NCBI RefSeq assembly: GCF_018139145.2
Contig: NC_059485.1
Location: forward strand, 16,615,698 to 16,679,697
Direction: 5' to 3'
Length of the DNA stretch: 64,000 bases
DNA from: Gymnogyps californianus
Taxonomy: Eukaryota; Chordata; Aves; Accipitriformes; Cathartidae
The notes under the pieces are model-generated. The model worked only from the letters and a program-made list of their open reading frames with translations. It searched no databases and was not told the DNA's origin. This document shows, in pieces, positions 1 through 52,290 of this stretch; positions within the stretch are counted from its first letter, which is position 1, and the number at the start of each line of letters is the position of its first letter. The position numbers and the translations under genes were made by a program.

Positions 1-3000
1 TACACTTGCTTTTAGAATTAAGAGCATATTTTCCCTCACAGCAGCCCAAGGGCTTGGTAACTACAGGTTGTGCACTCTTGAGGTTTGGTCAGCTTGGGTT
101 AGGTGGAGCAGTCACAACAGGGAGATGGAAATTTTGGTGACAGGCACCACAGAGAAGCCCTAGGAGTTATAAAGCCCCCAAAGAGCCCTAAAACCCTGAA
201 GCCTAAGCTCAAATCACACTGGCTTCTTAAATTCCCAGTTCTCTTTAAACAGAGACAGCACAGATACCCCTTTGCTGACCACCAACATGCTACTGACATC
301 AGATAACCTCGGCCCTGCACAGTCAATCAATCACGACAGGGTCCAAGACAAACCGCTGCAGCCTCTTCACTACAGCAAGTCTCTGATGGCTGAGGACCTG
401 CTCCCCAGAGACCCTCCAGCGCTGTAACACGAAGCCAGCCCTCCAGGCAAAGCTCAAGTTTGGCGCTCAGTCTCTTAATTGTCTTAACCTCCCAAATGTA
501 GGAACCATACTGCACACGTCAGTCAAATACTCCTACCCATCAAGGCGCAAACACGTATGCCAGAATCCCTTCCCCAGCTACACAGACAGATGTGCATCCG
601 TATGTGTTACACATCATGCTCTGCTCTGCGCTTCAGCAGCTTTTGCTCATGTTTCTATACCCATCTGCCATTTAGGAATATGCTGGCCTGCTACTTCATG
701 CCAACAGACAGTAAAAATGAGTGGAGATGACAAGATCTGTTTTCCAGTTCATTCATACAGTCCTCATGCAGGAACAGCCCTCGAAAGACACCAAATAGCC
801 CTTAGAGCACTCCTGCCTACGTTCACATTGACAGCAGGATGGGGCCTCTCATGCTTTCCCTGAAGGACCAAGGTTTGCCTGGCTGTCTTCTGCTGCTCAG
901 GCTAGGCGCTCCTGTCACCCATTACCCTTCATGGGTGACTGGAAAGGCATCACTGTGCAAGAAGCCTCCCTCCATCATACTCTCCCTCTACACTGCACAG
1001 AGTAGGTTTCACCTCTAGTCCACTGCCATTTGTGTTTCTCTGCTCCCCAGTCTGCCATGTCGCTCCTCTCACCCCCGTCTTGTTCCCCAAACAGCTGTAT
1101 GTAAGCTCAGAGCCGGCAACCTCACTGCCTCATCCCTGCTGGCAGCCCGGGGCTGTGCAGCCCCCAGCCCACTGCAAACTCCCTTCTGCTTTGATGTTCA
1201 TCTGCCAGCTCTCAAGTTGGCACCACTATGTAGAACATAATTGCTACATCTCTGTACCTGCAGTACAAACAAACAACAGACGGACAAGCTCCAGTCATAT
1301 TTGCCTTTCCACTATCTGGGCTGTGCATTTGCCTTTTGCAGTATCTATCTCCCACGGGTATTTAAATCAGGCTAATTGGCTTCCTCCCCTGGGCCGATGG
1401 CAACCAGTGTGCACTGGGAAGTGGCCATTAGCAGGGACAGCTTCGGTTTGTGTGTGCACGTGTCAAAACCAGACCATTCCCTGAGGTATTAACAGAAATT
1501 TTTCTATATTGTATCTAATAACTTGTATTGCTGTTCAAAAAGTGATTTTGAAAAAGATTTTAAAAGCTACGCATTCTCTCTCTTCTACAAAGCTGCTCAC
1601 TGTGATTGCCCATGCACTCATCTTCTGGCACAGCTCTCTTATGTGCAAATGATTACGACCTGGCTTTCAACAGCAACACAGACTAAGCAGTTTTCATGCT
1701 ATAAATCCATCCTATATTCAAAAAGAGTCTGGGTTTGTAACCGGTCAAGATGAAATACTTTCCACTCAATCCAATAAAAGCTAGAGAGGATATTAAAGAA
1801 TATCACAAAAATGCCGGCTGGAAGACACCTCTAAAGTCTAGTCCAGCATCCTGCTCCAGCAGGACTATTGCCAATGCTGTAGCTTTTTCTAGCCAAGCTC
1901 TGAAACCCTCCAAGGATGGAGATCCCCCCACGTGTCTGGGTAATCTGTCCTGGGCTGCACCACCCTCCCAGGGAAGAAGTTCTCCCAGAAGTCCGACTGG
2001 AATCTACAAAGCTGTAATTTGGGGCTCACAGCTCCAGTGAAGATGGGCACTACCTTTGCCTTTTTGGGCAATGAACATTTATGGGACCCAAACAGGACAT
2101 AAGATGGCACTTCTTGGGGCAGTAACACTGCATTTGAGTCCCTCTGAAGCTGCACAGGTACGTCTGTTGACAGATGTGCGCTTCCAGATCCAGATGCGGT
2201 GATGGAAGATTATTGCTTTCCATTGCTCATCACTGTTCTCCCCTCTTCAAGTTATAAGAGCTGCCCCTCTAACAGCAGTGTAGTGTTCTTAAACAAAAAA
2301 GTATTATCTCACACTAGTCATTCAAATAAAAGTAGCTTATTTCTGGCCAAGGAGATATCCCTTCCGCCAGCACTGCTTGAAAATGGAGCAGAACTGTGCA
2401 CAGCTTAGTGCCACCAATGAGCATTCCTCAGTGGAGTAAAGGATCTCCATCTCCCAATCTGAGAGCAAGGAAAAAAGAAATCCTGAAAATTACTCCACAC
2501 CCATGGCTTGGGAGAGAAGCCATGAGTGAAGCCTCTGCCATCTGTTTAATCAATAACAGGCGTTCAGAGGCATAGACACAAGAAAATGTATCGGGCTGAA
2601 CTTTATGGCTCTGCTGAAAGTAGCCCATCCCTTTGTGTGCACACACAACTACGCTTCGAAGGGCAGTTGCAGTATATTTCGTGCACTAACTATGCATTTA
2701 TAGCAGGAGTTTGTTCTGGGAGGCAGCTGATACAGCAGAGCTATTTCCCAGAGCACAGCCCTCGTTAGGCTGCTATTCCTCGAAACGAAGCAAAAGGAAG
2801 AAGAGCTGGCGCAGTAACCTGTATTAGGGTAACGAGGAAGATCAGCTCATTCACTGCAGCGGCTTCTCCACAATTATTTACACTTTCATTAAGAGCAATA
2901 GGTTTACCCAGACACTCATCTCTGATGGTTTATGGCACAAAAAGAGAGAAAATACACCCACAACCTCCAAGTTATGGTGTCTCATAAAGCCAACGGTAAC

Positions 3001-4622
3001 CAAGAGCATCTTGCATAAACATTTCTGTTTGTACACTCCAGCATCCTACCCGCAGGACCCATTTGTTTATCATATCTTCTCCTTCCTCACTGTTGACTTA
3101 AGAGTAAGCTATGCAGCTGTCGATTCAATCTGTAGTAGAATGGAAATTCAGGCTTAGCAAAGCCATCCTGGGGATCTGCAAAAGAACCTGGTGCACAAGC
3201 AAACTACAAAATAAACATCATTCCGATAGCTGCCTGGTTACGGCAGCTGATTTTATGAAGACATCAAAGTAATTTTTTGCATCTGCAATTCCAAAGCTTT
3301 CAAATGCCTGTTTTACCCAGTTGGGGGAAGTGATAGGGGAGCAATCATGAAATCCTTTCCTCTCCCTAGGATAACTAAGAATCTGCATTGCCACTAAACT
3401 GGTCCAAAGCATCCCCCACAAATTCTGTCTTAAGATACCACCAATTATGATTTTGTTTTTACTTTTCTTTCTCACTGATTTTGTAACGGCTTATCTGGTA
3501 ATAAGGAAAAAACATTTCAAGGTTCTCAAATGGCCAAAGTGTTGCCTCTCAATCAGAGAATATCCTCTGAACATTTACAGAAGATGGAGAAGGAGACAAG
3601 TAATTCAGAAAGCAGTAACTACCCACAACCTTGGGAGAGCTCTAGGAAAATACCTGAGCACAGCATAGCTGCAAACTTTGCCACAGACAAGAAAAGTATT
3701 TTCTTGCTATTACAGTTTCTCTAGGCTACTTGACTATATCCATCCTAGGGCAAGAACCAGGTTTTCAGGGAGTTGGTTTTCAACCAACTGAATCTGGGAA
3801 GTATAGGAAAAGCTGCAGTACTTGCCTCAGGTGGTTTTCTGCTCCACAAGTATGCAAACCAGTGAAAGTTGCATTCCAGTGATGCCACTGTGTTTTGAAA
3901 TGCTTAGGAAGAAAAAGTATTTTCCCCCACACCTTTTTCCCAGATGGCTGGTTAGGAAGTCATTCTGCTTTTTACCATGTGCAGAACCACATCTTGCGTA
4001 TTTTTGTTGTGTTGAAATTTGTAACAACAAAACTGTGTGCTACTAATCACATACCCTAATGACTTTAACCAACTAACCTAACATAACGAGCAGCTCATCT
4101 CTGCAAAACAGACCTTGAAACGTTTGTAGACTGGTCTGTAAAAGTATTCAGGCTGGCTTTGTGTCTGATGCTCTTTGTCTCATAGTTGCACAGAGTTTAC
4201 AAACCTTAAAATAAAGGATAGCTGGCTTGGAAATATTAACGGACACGAAATGACAGCATCAGCATGACGGGGTCTTTGCTTTGCATGCTTAGAAGGTTTT
4301 TTTCAGGCTATGCAGTTTTACGTCTACCATGTGTGGACACAGGAAAACTGGCAGGCAAACACTGAAGTCCCTGTTGTCCAACCATAGGCCCTGATGCTCC
4401 TTCAGACATCCAGGACTCTGTTAACAAGTGCTCTTGTGACACATATTAGTTTTTGTAAAAAACTGATGTGCACAGATGAAATAGGTATAAGGAGAACAAA
4501 TCCAAAAGATTTATCCTCCAAAATCCCAAGCTAACAGGATTTGCTCAGAGTCCACACCAATCCTTCAATAAAACAGCAAGGATAAGAAAAAAAGATTACA
4601 TTCTGCACTCCTCATTTCCTAC
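1..4622 (-). other. NPRL3: NPRL3 intron 12 (partial; runs off the left edge)
   Basis: This stretch lies downstream of the exon 12 donor on the - strand. I looked on the - strand for the expected terminal exon (about 55 codons ending in a residue pattern like AVFQALLP) and did not find it, so that exon probably lies left of position 1. Apart from one CR1 fragment at 1816-2010, I see only unique-looking, moderately AT-rich intron DNA. The short ORFs here show no recognisable protein. Confidence 0.75.
1816..2010 (-). mobile_element. CR1 LINE 3'-end fragment (antisense on +)
   Basis: The + strand reads like the reverse complement of a CR1 3' region: a stretch about a gaagacacctctaaagtc-type opening, then a CAGCATCCTGCTCC phrase, a CTCCAAGGATGGAGATCCC phrase and a final GAAGAAGTTCTCCC phrase, in the consensus order I know for older bird CR1 subfamilies. 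The copy is diverged and lacks a coding part. The element therefore points to the - strand. Confidence 0.75.
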
Positions 4623-44206
<39,584 letters not shown>

Positions 44207-44209
44207 GCC

Positions 44210-44256
44210 GGCACGGCACGGCACGGCACGGCCCGGCCCGGCCCGGCCCGGCCCGC
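44210..44256. repeat. GGCAC / GGCCC pentamer repeat in the NPRL3 5' leader
   Basis: About five GGCAC units are followed by about five GGCCC units, immediately upstream of the NPRL3 start codon (on the - strand, GTGCC and GGGCC). An in-frame ATG is created inside it. Confidence 0.9.
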
Positions 44257-44479
44257 AGGAAAGCCGCTCGGCGCTGCCGGCTTCCGCTTCCGCCCGCTAC
44301 CCGGGCCTGGCCCGCGGCTCCCGGCTGCCGGCGGGGCGGAGCTGCCGCGGCTGCGGCCGGGCCGGGGCCGGGGCCGGTGCGGGGCTGGCGGCTCGGGGCC
44401 TCCGGGCTGCAGGCAGAGCGCAGCCGGCCCCCGGCGCGTCACGACCCGCTTCAGCCCAGTACCTCGTACCCCCACAGCC

Positions 44480-44665
44480 CCGTCCCCCAGTACAGCCCAG
44501 TGCCCCCAGTTCAGACTAGTACTTCCCATGGACACCACTCCCCGTTCCACACGCTCCTAGTGTATTCCAGTGCTTCACGTGCCCGCAGCCAGCACCTTCC
44601 AGCTCAGCCCAGTGCCCCCAGCACGGCCCAGCACCCCCAGTTCAGCCCTGCACCCAGCTGCCCAG
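44480..44665. repeat. Degenerate CAGCCCAGTGCCCCCAG-type minisatellite
   Basis: Near-repeats of a phrase like CAGCCCAGTGCCCCCAG followed by TTCAG or CACGG occur at about 44493-44515 and 44606-44650, with weaker copies between. No gene is evident in this stretch. Confidence 0.6.
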
Positions 44666-47600
44666 CCACGGCGCCAGCCCTGGAGCCCTCATGCCCGGGC
44701 TGCCGGAGGCCTGGGCTGCCCGTTGCCGTTTCTTTCCGTTGGCCTCTTTGGGTCACTTGTAGCTTTCCAGCCAGTTCAGTCATGAACGTCTGCAGACCCT
44801 CACTAAGCGCTGGCGGCAAACAGCAGCGAGGGCTCATCGCTCCCTCGCGGGTTAGCCATCACAGGGTGCCCGCAGGACGCAGGCTGTGGAAGTCAGACCT
44901 CTTGGCTCCCCGTGCTCATGGAAAGGCTCGCTTGATCTGCCTTCTCACATTCATTGCATGATCTCAGGGCGCTTTACAGCACTGGTGCAACTTGCCTTGT
45001 GGTTCCTGTAAATTTACTCCTGCCTCTAGATTAGTAAGGGTAACATTACTTCCCCTGGCAGCTGTCTTGGTGCCTTCGTCTTATTTTGTGTTTAACCAAG
45101 ATCAGAAATTATCAGCAATTATATTAGAGGATGTCCTGGGTTTTGCACGCAAATTCTTCTGTGTTTGATTGCACTATTTAGATATTTGAACACTCTGAGA
45201 TATCCCCGCTCTGGATTTTGCTCTACAATTCCCCCCAGGGACATCGGGCAGAGGTGGGTGGCTGAAGAGGGAGATGAGCACACGCGGCACGGGTGTAATC
45301 TGCAGGGCCATTCTCCGCAAGGCCAGCGATAACAATTGAAGCAAGAGAAGGTGTTGCTGAGGGGAGAGAGTTGTGTAAGGGTGATTAAAGAGCAGTCGTA
45401 TTATCACGGCAGAGCATTCCTCGTGCACCAGCGCTGGGCAGCTACGTTAAAATTTCCCAGTGTGTCTGCTTCAAAGCATAATTTTACTTTCTTAAATAAT
45501 AAATTACAGACATATTTGTCATTTCCAGCCTCTTGGAGGCTGTAGTTTAGTTAAAGCAAAGTGTTGCAAGTTCTTTGAGCACTGGTAGGAAATTAAAGAA
45601 TAAAGCCAGGATTTAGATTCCACTTTTAAGATTTCCAAAACTTAATATGCCCCAAATTTTTCAGAGTTAGAGCAGACATATGCACCACCTTATCCATGGG
45701 AATCCCCCTTGAAGGGGAGGCAGTCCCCATGGAGAATACAGGCCCGTGGGGAAAGTTATCCCTAATCTCACAGCAGTGCCATTCAATCGGTCACTGGATT
45801 TACAGTCAGGGCTGATGGAAATTATAATCCCACTTTTCTAACGAGCAAACAGGCCTGTTGCTCGCTTCTGCAATTTAAAATGAGAAACTCTGGCAGCCTG
45901 CTTTTGGAACAGGATTAAAAAAGACCTACCTTAATACTAAAAATCACCTGTGGTGATATTTCACGGCTTCATGACAAAGATTCATCATCTGCCCAAGGCT
46001 GGACATTCTGCTATGGATCTATGAATCATAATTATGCGAAGCAACAGCAAGAGAGGAGGGCAGGTCTGGTGGGGTTTCCCGGAGGACATAGCTTCAGTAT
46101 TGGCCCTGTGACAGAGGAACACCAGCAATTATGTTGTCCAACTCCTTGCGTTGCTGAGGCCAGGACCTTCACGTCTCACTACCCCATGGGCAGCTGGAGC
46201 ACTGGGATGGAGGAACTTGGCTGAGAGGTCCATGCAAGGACAGAGACGGTCACTCTCCATGTCACGTTGTGGGACGTGGCTGAGGATCACCCTTCTCCCA
46301 GCAGGCACCTTCCTGAGGAGTTCCCGCAACCGTCTTCAGCGCAGCCCTGATCCTGGGCATGCGATGAGCTCCTTCTAGCAAACCACTGTCATCTTTCGGC
46401 TGCTCTGGCTTTTGTGATAGTGCAAGAGTAACTCTCAGAAAATGAATTCAAATTCCATAAAGATTTCAGCGATGCCTGTGCGGGCATCACTCTGATCATC
46501 GTGCCTACACAGACCTTAATCCAACAGTCATGGAGGATCAATGTTCAGGCTAAACAGTGGGCAGCAAAATAGGAAGGAGTCCTGATGGTCTCTGCCTTAT
46601 CCGTGGGTATATCTGGGTCACAGTCGCTTCCCTCGTGCGTGGATTGAGTAACCTCTGATTAAAAGCACTCTCGCTGAGGAGAGCTTGGAGCACAGCCACG
46701 CAGCAGGCAGTGTAAGAGGCAGCACTTTGAGGAGGAGACAAAAACATTACATAAATATATATTTAACAACAGCATCTTTATTTTCAAAGTAATTTTTCTA
46801 TGGGAAAACTGCAATTTTTTGAAACAGGATGATGAATACAGCCTCCCTTGGTACCTCCACACTTTTAAGCTGTATAAACTGAACATCGTGTTGTCCTGTA
46901 CCTTGACTGAAGGACTGCTGCCCATGCCATCAGAGGCACTTTTAATTGGAGACTGCACTGCACTGCATCTGAGTAGCCAGACAGAGTTAGCTCCCGGTTT
47001 TCAGTGGACATGTATGGCATTTATCAAAGGGAGGATATACAAAGAGCACTCTGATAATGTTCCTTATGGTAAAGCGATTGTCCTCACTGGGTCTCAGGTG
47101 AGTCCCCTCTTGTATCCTCTCTTAAAGTGAGGTACAGAGAGAGGCAAATTACCCAGCCACCCAGCCATCGGGCAGGAGGGCTGAGGAGGGAACTGTGGTA
47201 CTGAGCACAATCTTAAATTAAATCCCAGATAAGGTGTTGGCCTCAGCAGAGGAAATGATAATACAAGATCACCAAACCCAGCCAGGCTTGCAGACCGAGA
47301 AGCATCAAGTGCTTTGTGCCTGCCCTTTGGGAAGGCCCAAGGTTTCTCCTGCTTCCTCTGACAGATCCCATGCAGAGAGGCTTAAATTCAGACCCAGTGC
47401 AAAGCACAAGGGGTGGGTCAGAGCCCTTCTGCGAGTGCCACTGCAGCCACCAGGACACTGGGGACACCAGAGGACACAGCAGCCGCTGCCTGACCCCATC
47501 CCTACTGCTTCTCTAGCACCACTGGTTCATTCCCACCTGACCCCAGGACGCGGTAGCAGAGCCACAGCCCCAGGAGAGCAGGGTCTATTGGTAGTGAATG

Positions 47601-49160
47601 TATCAACTCCTACGGGCTGTGGAGTCTACCCAGAGAGGAGAGACCTATCCCCATGTGAAGGCACTGAAACCCCCCCCCCATAAGCACAGTACACATGGAA
47701 CCCTAGCTCCCACCTCCCACCCAACACCTGCTGGCAGGCAGGTTCCCATGCCCGGCAGCGTAGCACAGCCGCACTGTGGCTCCCAAGAGAGGCTCCAAGT
47801 TGGGTGCATGCTCCTGCGTGACATTGAGAGGGGCTGGGTGGTGTGATTGCACCGGCATTGCTACTTTGGTACAGATAACTGTACACTGGACATACTCCAA
47901 CGCACGCATGACCCAAGTATCATTAGATCCCTAGAAGGGCTTTCCTCTTAGCAGGACAACCATGTCCGGGGAGCATCCTCTGGAGCAGTTGGCAGACGAG
48001 TCTTGCCGAGGCATCTGGCTTATACATATCAACCTTCTCAGCACAAACGTACAAGGCTATTTGGGCAGAGAACACTATCAGACCTCTCTGACCGTACCAG
48101 CCAGCTTTCCGTGCACGGCTGCCAGCGCTCAGGGATGTGTACGGCTGCTGTAGTTTATCAGGGCGGCAGAGAGATTTACCTCTGCTTCATGTGCTGGCAG
48201 GATATTCATTCCCTGAGGTTCAGCAGCGACCATCTCCAGTAGGGTATTTCTTTGACACTTTGCCCACTTATCTGTGATTACAGACTTGTGCTGGTCTTCC
48301 CTTTGCTTGTTTGGTCCTTCACCCATCAAGTGTGTCCATGCCCTGAAGCTACAAGCCATCTATCGTGGGACCAGGCTTTCCTGTGCATGTCCAGCATGTA
48401 GCACAGCGCATGCCAGCACTGGCTGTGGTGCTGAGGGCTATTTTACAGTACAAGGCATAATTTACAGTAAGATCACGCAGCTAGAAATCAAAGACATGCA
48501 GTATGAAGCGTTTAGTGATGAAAAAAAAAGTCTGACTGGGCTTTCTCACACGCACATGCTTTTTTCTAGGGCCCTACTCAATTTCATAAGCTCCCTCTCC
48601 CTGTATCCATAGGAATCGTTACTACTGGTGCTGTTATAAGCAACATCAATTGCGGAGTGCGTCCCTAATTCTTTGCAAGAGGCCGGCAAAGTGAAGTCCT
48701 GGCAGTGCTGAAGCAAATGGCAAGACCTCCACTGATTCCCACAAAATCAGGGTCTCACTCCTCCTCTGAACTATACTGCACATCTCCCAGCCTGTCCCTA
48801 GCACTACTTAGGAATCATTTTATATGAAATATTGGGCCATGTGGCAGCCACATATGCTGGAAGTGTATGATATGGCACAGAAAGGCCCAGTCTTGTGTTC
48901 ACATCTGTGAAGCAAGGCAGAAAATGCAGATTTTTCTCCAAGCTCCTTAGTATGCTTGAAGTCCATACGCTCCTCAGCTTAAAGATGTGTCCTAACGCTC
49001 CGTCACTGGAATTTTCCACCATTATCTTTCCGTTCATGTATCAATATGTGTCCAGACAATTTCTTCGGGCCACACGGCCATTATGTCAAGAAGCAAGAAG
49101 CTGATAACGCCAGCAAGCAAGGAGGGCAGTGCACTGACCCGTGCCGAAACAGGCATTGTT
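44666..49160. other. Intergenic DNA between NPRL3 and pi
   Basis: I see no coding gene or classifiable repeat. It holds isolated GATA motifs, with a denser group at 47051-47262 and a CTTATCT at 48268-48274. ORFs in this stretch have no recognisable family and look like chance. Confidence 0.65.
47051..47262. promoter_or_regulatory. Candidate erythroid element about 2 kb upstream of pi
   Basis: TGATAA (47052), CAGATAAGG (about 47226), CCTCAGCAGAGG (a half-MARE) and ATGATAATA (about 47256) lie within 210 bp, the last three within about 40 bp. Mammals have a weak element (HS-10) upstream of zeta. Position and motif content are suggestive only. Confidence 0.3.
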
Positions 49161-49167
49161 TCACGGG

Positions 49168-49265
49168 GAGATAAGAGTCTCCCACCTCCACGGGTGGGCC
49201 TCTGGAGTGACCAATGAGCGTGGACAGGCGCCAAGGTCTGCTCTCCCCTTCCTCTTTATAACCAG
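49168..49265 (+). promoter_or_regulatory. HBZ: Pi-globin promoter (GATA, CACC, CCAAT, TATA)
   Basis: An AGATAAG site (49169-49175), CCCACCTCCAC (about 49180-49190) with an inverted GGGTGGG next to it, CCAAT (49211-49215) and a TTTATAA TATA box (49256-49262) precede the start codon. This is the usual order for an erythroid globin promoter. The transcription start should fall near 49288. Confidence 0.85.
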
Positions 49266-49340
49266 GGCTGGCGGGGCGATGAGTCCAAACCTGCTCTGAG
49301 CGTTCATTGCAAGGAGCCTGAGCCTGCACCCTCCTGCACA

Positions 49341-51426
49341 ATGACGCTGACTCAAGCCCAGAAGGCCGCCGTGGTCGCCATCTGGGCAAAGGTGGCTACC
49401 CAAGCCGATGCCATTGGGGCAGAATCACTGGAGAGGTAAGTCCCCCAGAACCCTTCCGAAGAGGGTGCCTCCTCTGGCTTTGCTGTTAGGATGTATCTCA
49501 TGTGAGACTTGCATGAGTGAGAGCACACTGGGACTGGTGAGAGTTGATGGATGACCTCTACGTTGTTTAGTATGTAATTTTCTGGGATTATATCTGTGCT
49601 ACTAAATGCTAATAGATGGTTTCAAAATCTTACAGCAAAACATAATTTTCTAAGCAATTCTAATGGTTTATTTCCCATTATAGCAATTCAGAAGAATTCA
49701 TAGCCAGGACCCCTGGTGAGGACTTCAAAGTCATTCATACTCAGTGTCCTGAAATAGGGTTGTCACTGTTAGGAAATGAACTCGAGGTGGTTTATTGTAC
49801 AAGTGATGCAATTTCTGTATAAGTGATGCAATTTCTCTTGCCATTTCTAGGCATTAAGAGAATAGCTGTCCACTAATTTCACTGGGTAATGTTTCATTGT
49901 TCCAGCTGATAAGTAACAAACTGTTAGGAAACAAGACAACTGGACCCGCTGCATGAAGTATAGCACAGTAATCCAAAGATCATACAAATTTAAGCAAGCT
50001 GGCACAAAAGGCATAATACTCTGGAAATTGTTCAGAAATTATTATGTTATTCAAAGTTATTTAAATGTTATTTACAGCTCCATAGAAAGTATTGTGATAC
50101 TCCTTCCAGGACTCTGAGTACTACTCATATTGATTCTGGTTCGTTCAGCTCATATTAGTTTGAAGGTCCTGCAAACTGGCTTACAATGTAATATAGGAAA
50201 TGTAGTGACAATTTGGGGCTATTTATTTTAAAACAAATAACAAAAAATACATTAAGTTTAAAATTATTTTTAACATTTCATTCTTCTCTAGTATGTACAG
50301 ATTAGCCCACTGTCTAATCTGTACATACCGCAGAAGAGGTTTAAGAGCAGAAAGACCTGATGCAGACTTCAAGCCCCCAAAGCTCTGTCACAACCGCTGA
50401 AGGAGTGCACTTCTGTAGCTGGCAGGTTTACATTGCACTTGCTCTGAGGTTTTACCATCTCATGCATGCCATTTCCACTGCTGAATCTCATTCTCATGTT
50501 CTCCTCCAGGCTTTTCGCCAGCTACCCCCAGACAAAAACCTACTTCCCTCACTTTGATCTCAGCCAAGGCTCAGCTCAGCTTCGTGGTCATGGCTCCAAG
50601 GTCATGAATGCCATCGGGGAAGCTGTGAAGCACATTGATGACATTAGAGGTGCTTTGGCCAAACTCAGTGAGCTGCACGCTTACATCCTCAGGGTGGACC
50701 CAGTGAACTTCAAGGTGAGTGAGCACAGAGACTTTCAGGGATGAAAACTGCCATCACAGAATCAGAGACCACAGATCATTTTGGCTAATGGCAGCTTGAT
50801 CCCTGACTGCACTGCACAGCCTTGTCAACTCAAGTCGCTGCTTGTTCCCCACCTGATTTTTAACCTGGGATTGGATCTTTTAATGAAAGACCTGGTCCAG
50901 CTCAAGCAAAGAACTACTCAGGGGGCTCCTATGGTTTGTATTAGACAGGCTCGAGTCTCTGATGCCTTTGTTGTAATTTATGAATCTCCCTCACATGTCA
51001 GGTTATATCACCTGTCTTGAACAAAATCTTAGTAAATTCTAAACATTTCCACTTTGTTGCATTTCCCTTTGGTGAGGAAGGAAGGGACATTTGGAAGAGG
51101 GAGTGGGATCAAGCAGTGCCTTTTGCCCTATGCCAAAGGTAACTCTGCTTCTTCACACATAGCATCAGGCAGCAGCGCTACCTGGTTGGGATACGTAGTT
51201 GTCACCCCAGAGCACGCTGGGACCAAGGCCCACTGCAGACCCCTAGACTGACATCTGTTACTGGTTATGATGGATTTCCTCCTGTTTTCCCTTACAGCTG
51301 CTTTCCCACTGTATCCTGTGCTCCGTGGCTGCCCGCTACCCCAGTGACTTCACCCCAGAAGTTCATGCTGCGTGGGACAAGTTCCTGTCCAGTGTTTCCT
51401 CTGTTCTGACTGAGAAGTACAGATAA
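49341..51426 (+). CDS. HBZ: Pi-globin (embryonic alpha-type globin, zeta ortholog)
   Basis: Embryonic alpha-type chain that pairs with embryonic beta-type chains in primitive red cells. Exons are 49341-49435, 50510-50714 and 51298-51426 (95, 205 and 129 bases), giving 142 residues with the initiator Met. The protein begins [20 protein letters not shown] and ends [12 protein letters not shown]. The globin fold is intact, with distal His59 in RGHGSKV and proximal His88 in [17 protein letters not shown] (58 and 87 in mature numbering). Exon 2 opens [20 protein letters not shown], as in chicken pi. Splice sites are GT/AG. The introns, 1074 and 583 bp, are far longer than those of alpha-D and alpha-A. 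It is the first gene after the NPRL3-borne enhancer, which fits its early expression. Confidence 0.97.
49801..49836. repeat. Short direct repeat in pi intron 1
   Basis: The 16-bp word AAGTGATGCAATTTCT occurs at 49801-49816 and again at 49821-49836. Confidence 0.95.
50291..50328. repeat. Perfect inverted repeat (15-bp arms, 8-nt loop) in pi intron 1
   Basis: The arm GTATGTACAGATTAG at 50291-50305 is followed by eight loop bases and its exact reverse complement at 50314-50328. It lies 181 bp upstream of the exon 2 acceptor, in AT-rich DNA. Confidence 0.98.
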
Positions 51427-51555
51427 ATGGCCTGCACAGAGGGTGAGGGACGCACATCCGTGGCGCACCCCAGCTGCCAGGCTCCGGGGTATTCACCCTT
51501 TCCTATGCTGTCCTCTCAAATCCCCTCTGCAGGGGCTCAGTCATCTGCAAAACCC

Positions 51556-51561
51556 AATAAA
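51556..51561 (+). terminator. HBZ: Pi-globin polyadenylation signal
   Basis: AATAAA lies 130 bp downstream of the pi stop codon. Confidence 0.9.
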
Positions 51562-52290
51562 TAATTCAAATGTGAGCTACGGTCTCTGTGCTTTCATCTC
51601 CATGTGTTCCACCTACATCTTACTGTTCGGGCAGGGGTGTTCTGAAATGTCTACACAATATGGAGGAGAAAATACTAAGCTGTGTAACTTCATGTATTAA
51701 CTCATATACTAATGAATTCACGTACTAATTCATGTGCTAAGCTGTGTAAATCCAGTGGGAATAGCATAACATTGAGCAGAAGCTCAGAACAGGCTAGAGC
51801 CCTGTGGCTGCTACTGCTCACCAAAGGTATATCCACCAAAGACTGTTTCCACGCTGACCGGGAAACAGTCTTTTACCCTGCTAGGATATTGAATGGACCC
51901 AGGCTTTTTGTTTGGGCTGTCCAAAACCCATCACAGCCTGTTGTGAACAAAACCTGCATTGCCATATGTTGTGATGTGCCCAGAGCGATGCTCATGCTCC
52001 TCTCCGTGGGGTATGGACAAGGTATCTGATGTGCTTCATGACCACCTTGGGCTATCACACCTGCTAGACAGGTTTGGTAAAGGGACCATCCCCTCAGCTT
52101 GACATCTCTTATTTTTATATGGGGAACTTTACATGCATTTGAAATTTGGGAATACTAGTGGCCACTGCACATCAGTGCTGATGGCGTCTGGGGGACCACA
52201 AATTCCTGAGGTTTCTCTGGAAAGCAGCGACAGGGAAGAGTAGAGAACTGATGGTCGCCCTGGGGGGAGCGCAGGGATCCTCCATATGTA
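51562..52290. other. Intergenic DNA downstream of pi
   Basis: Nothing coding is recognisable. A 13-base word CTAAGCTGTGTAA recurs about 62 bases apart near 51675 and 51737. Confidence 0.65.

Noticed and set aside
1..4600. NPRL3 terminal exon within the window
   Set aside because: No - strand segment here reads like the expected last 55 residues, so the exon is placed outside the window.
49351..49357. TGACTCA (NF-E2-like core) in pi exon 1
   Set aside because: It is part of the codons for L-T-Q near the N terminus and has no supporting motifs.
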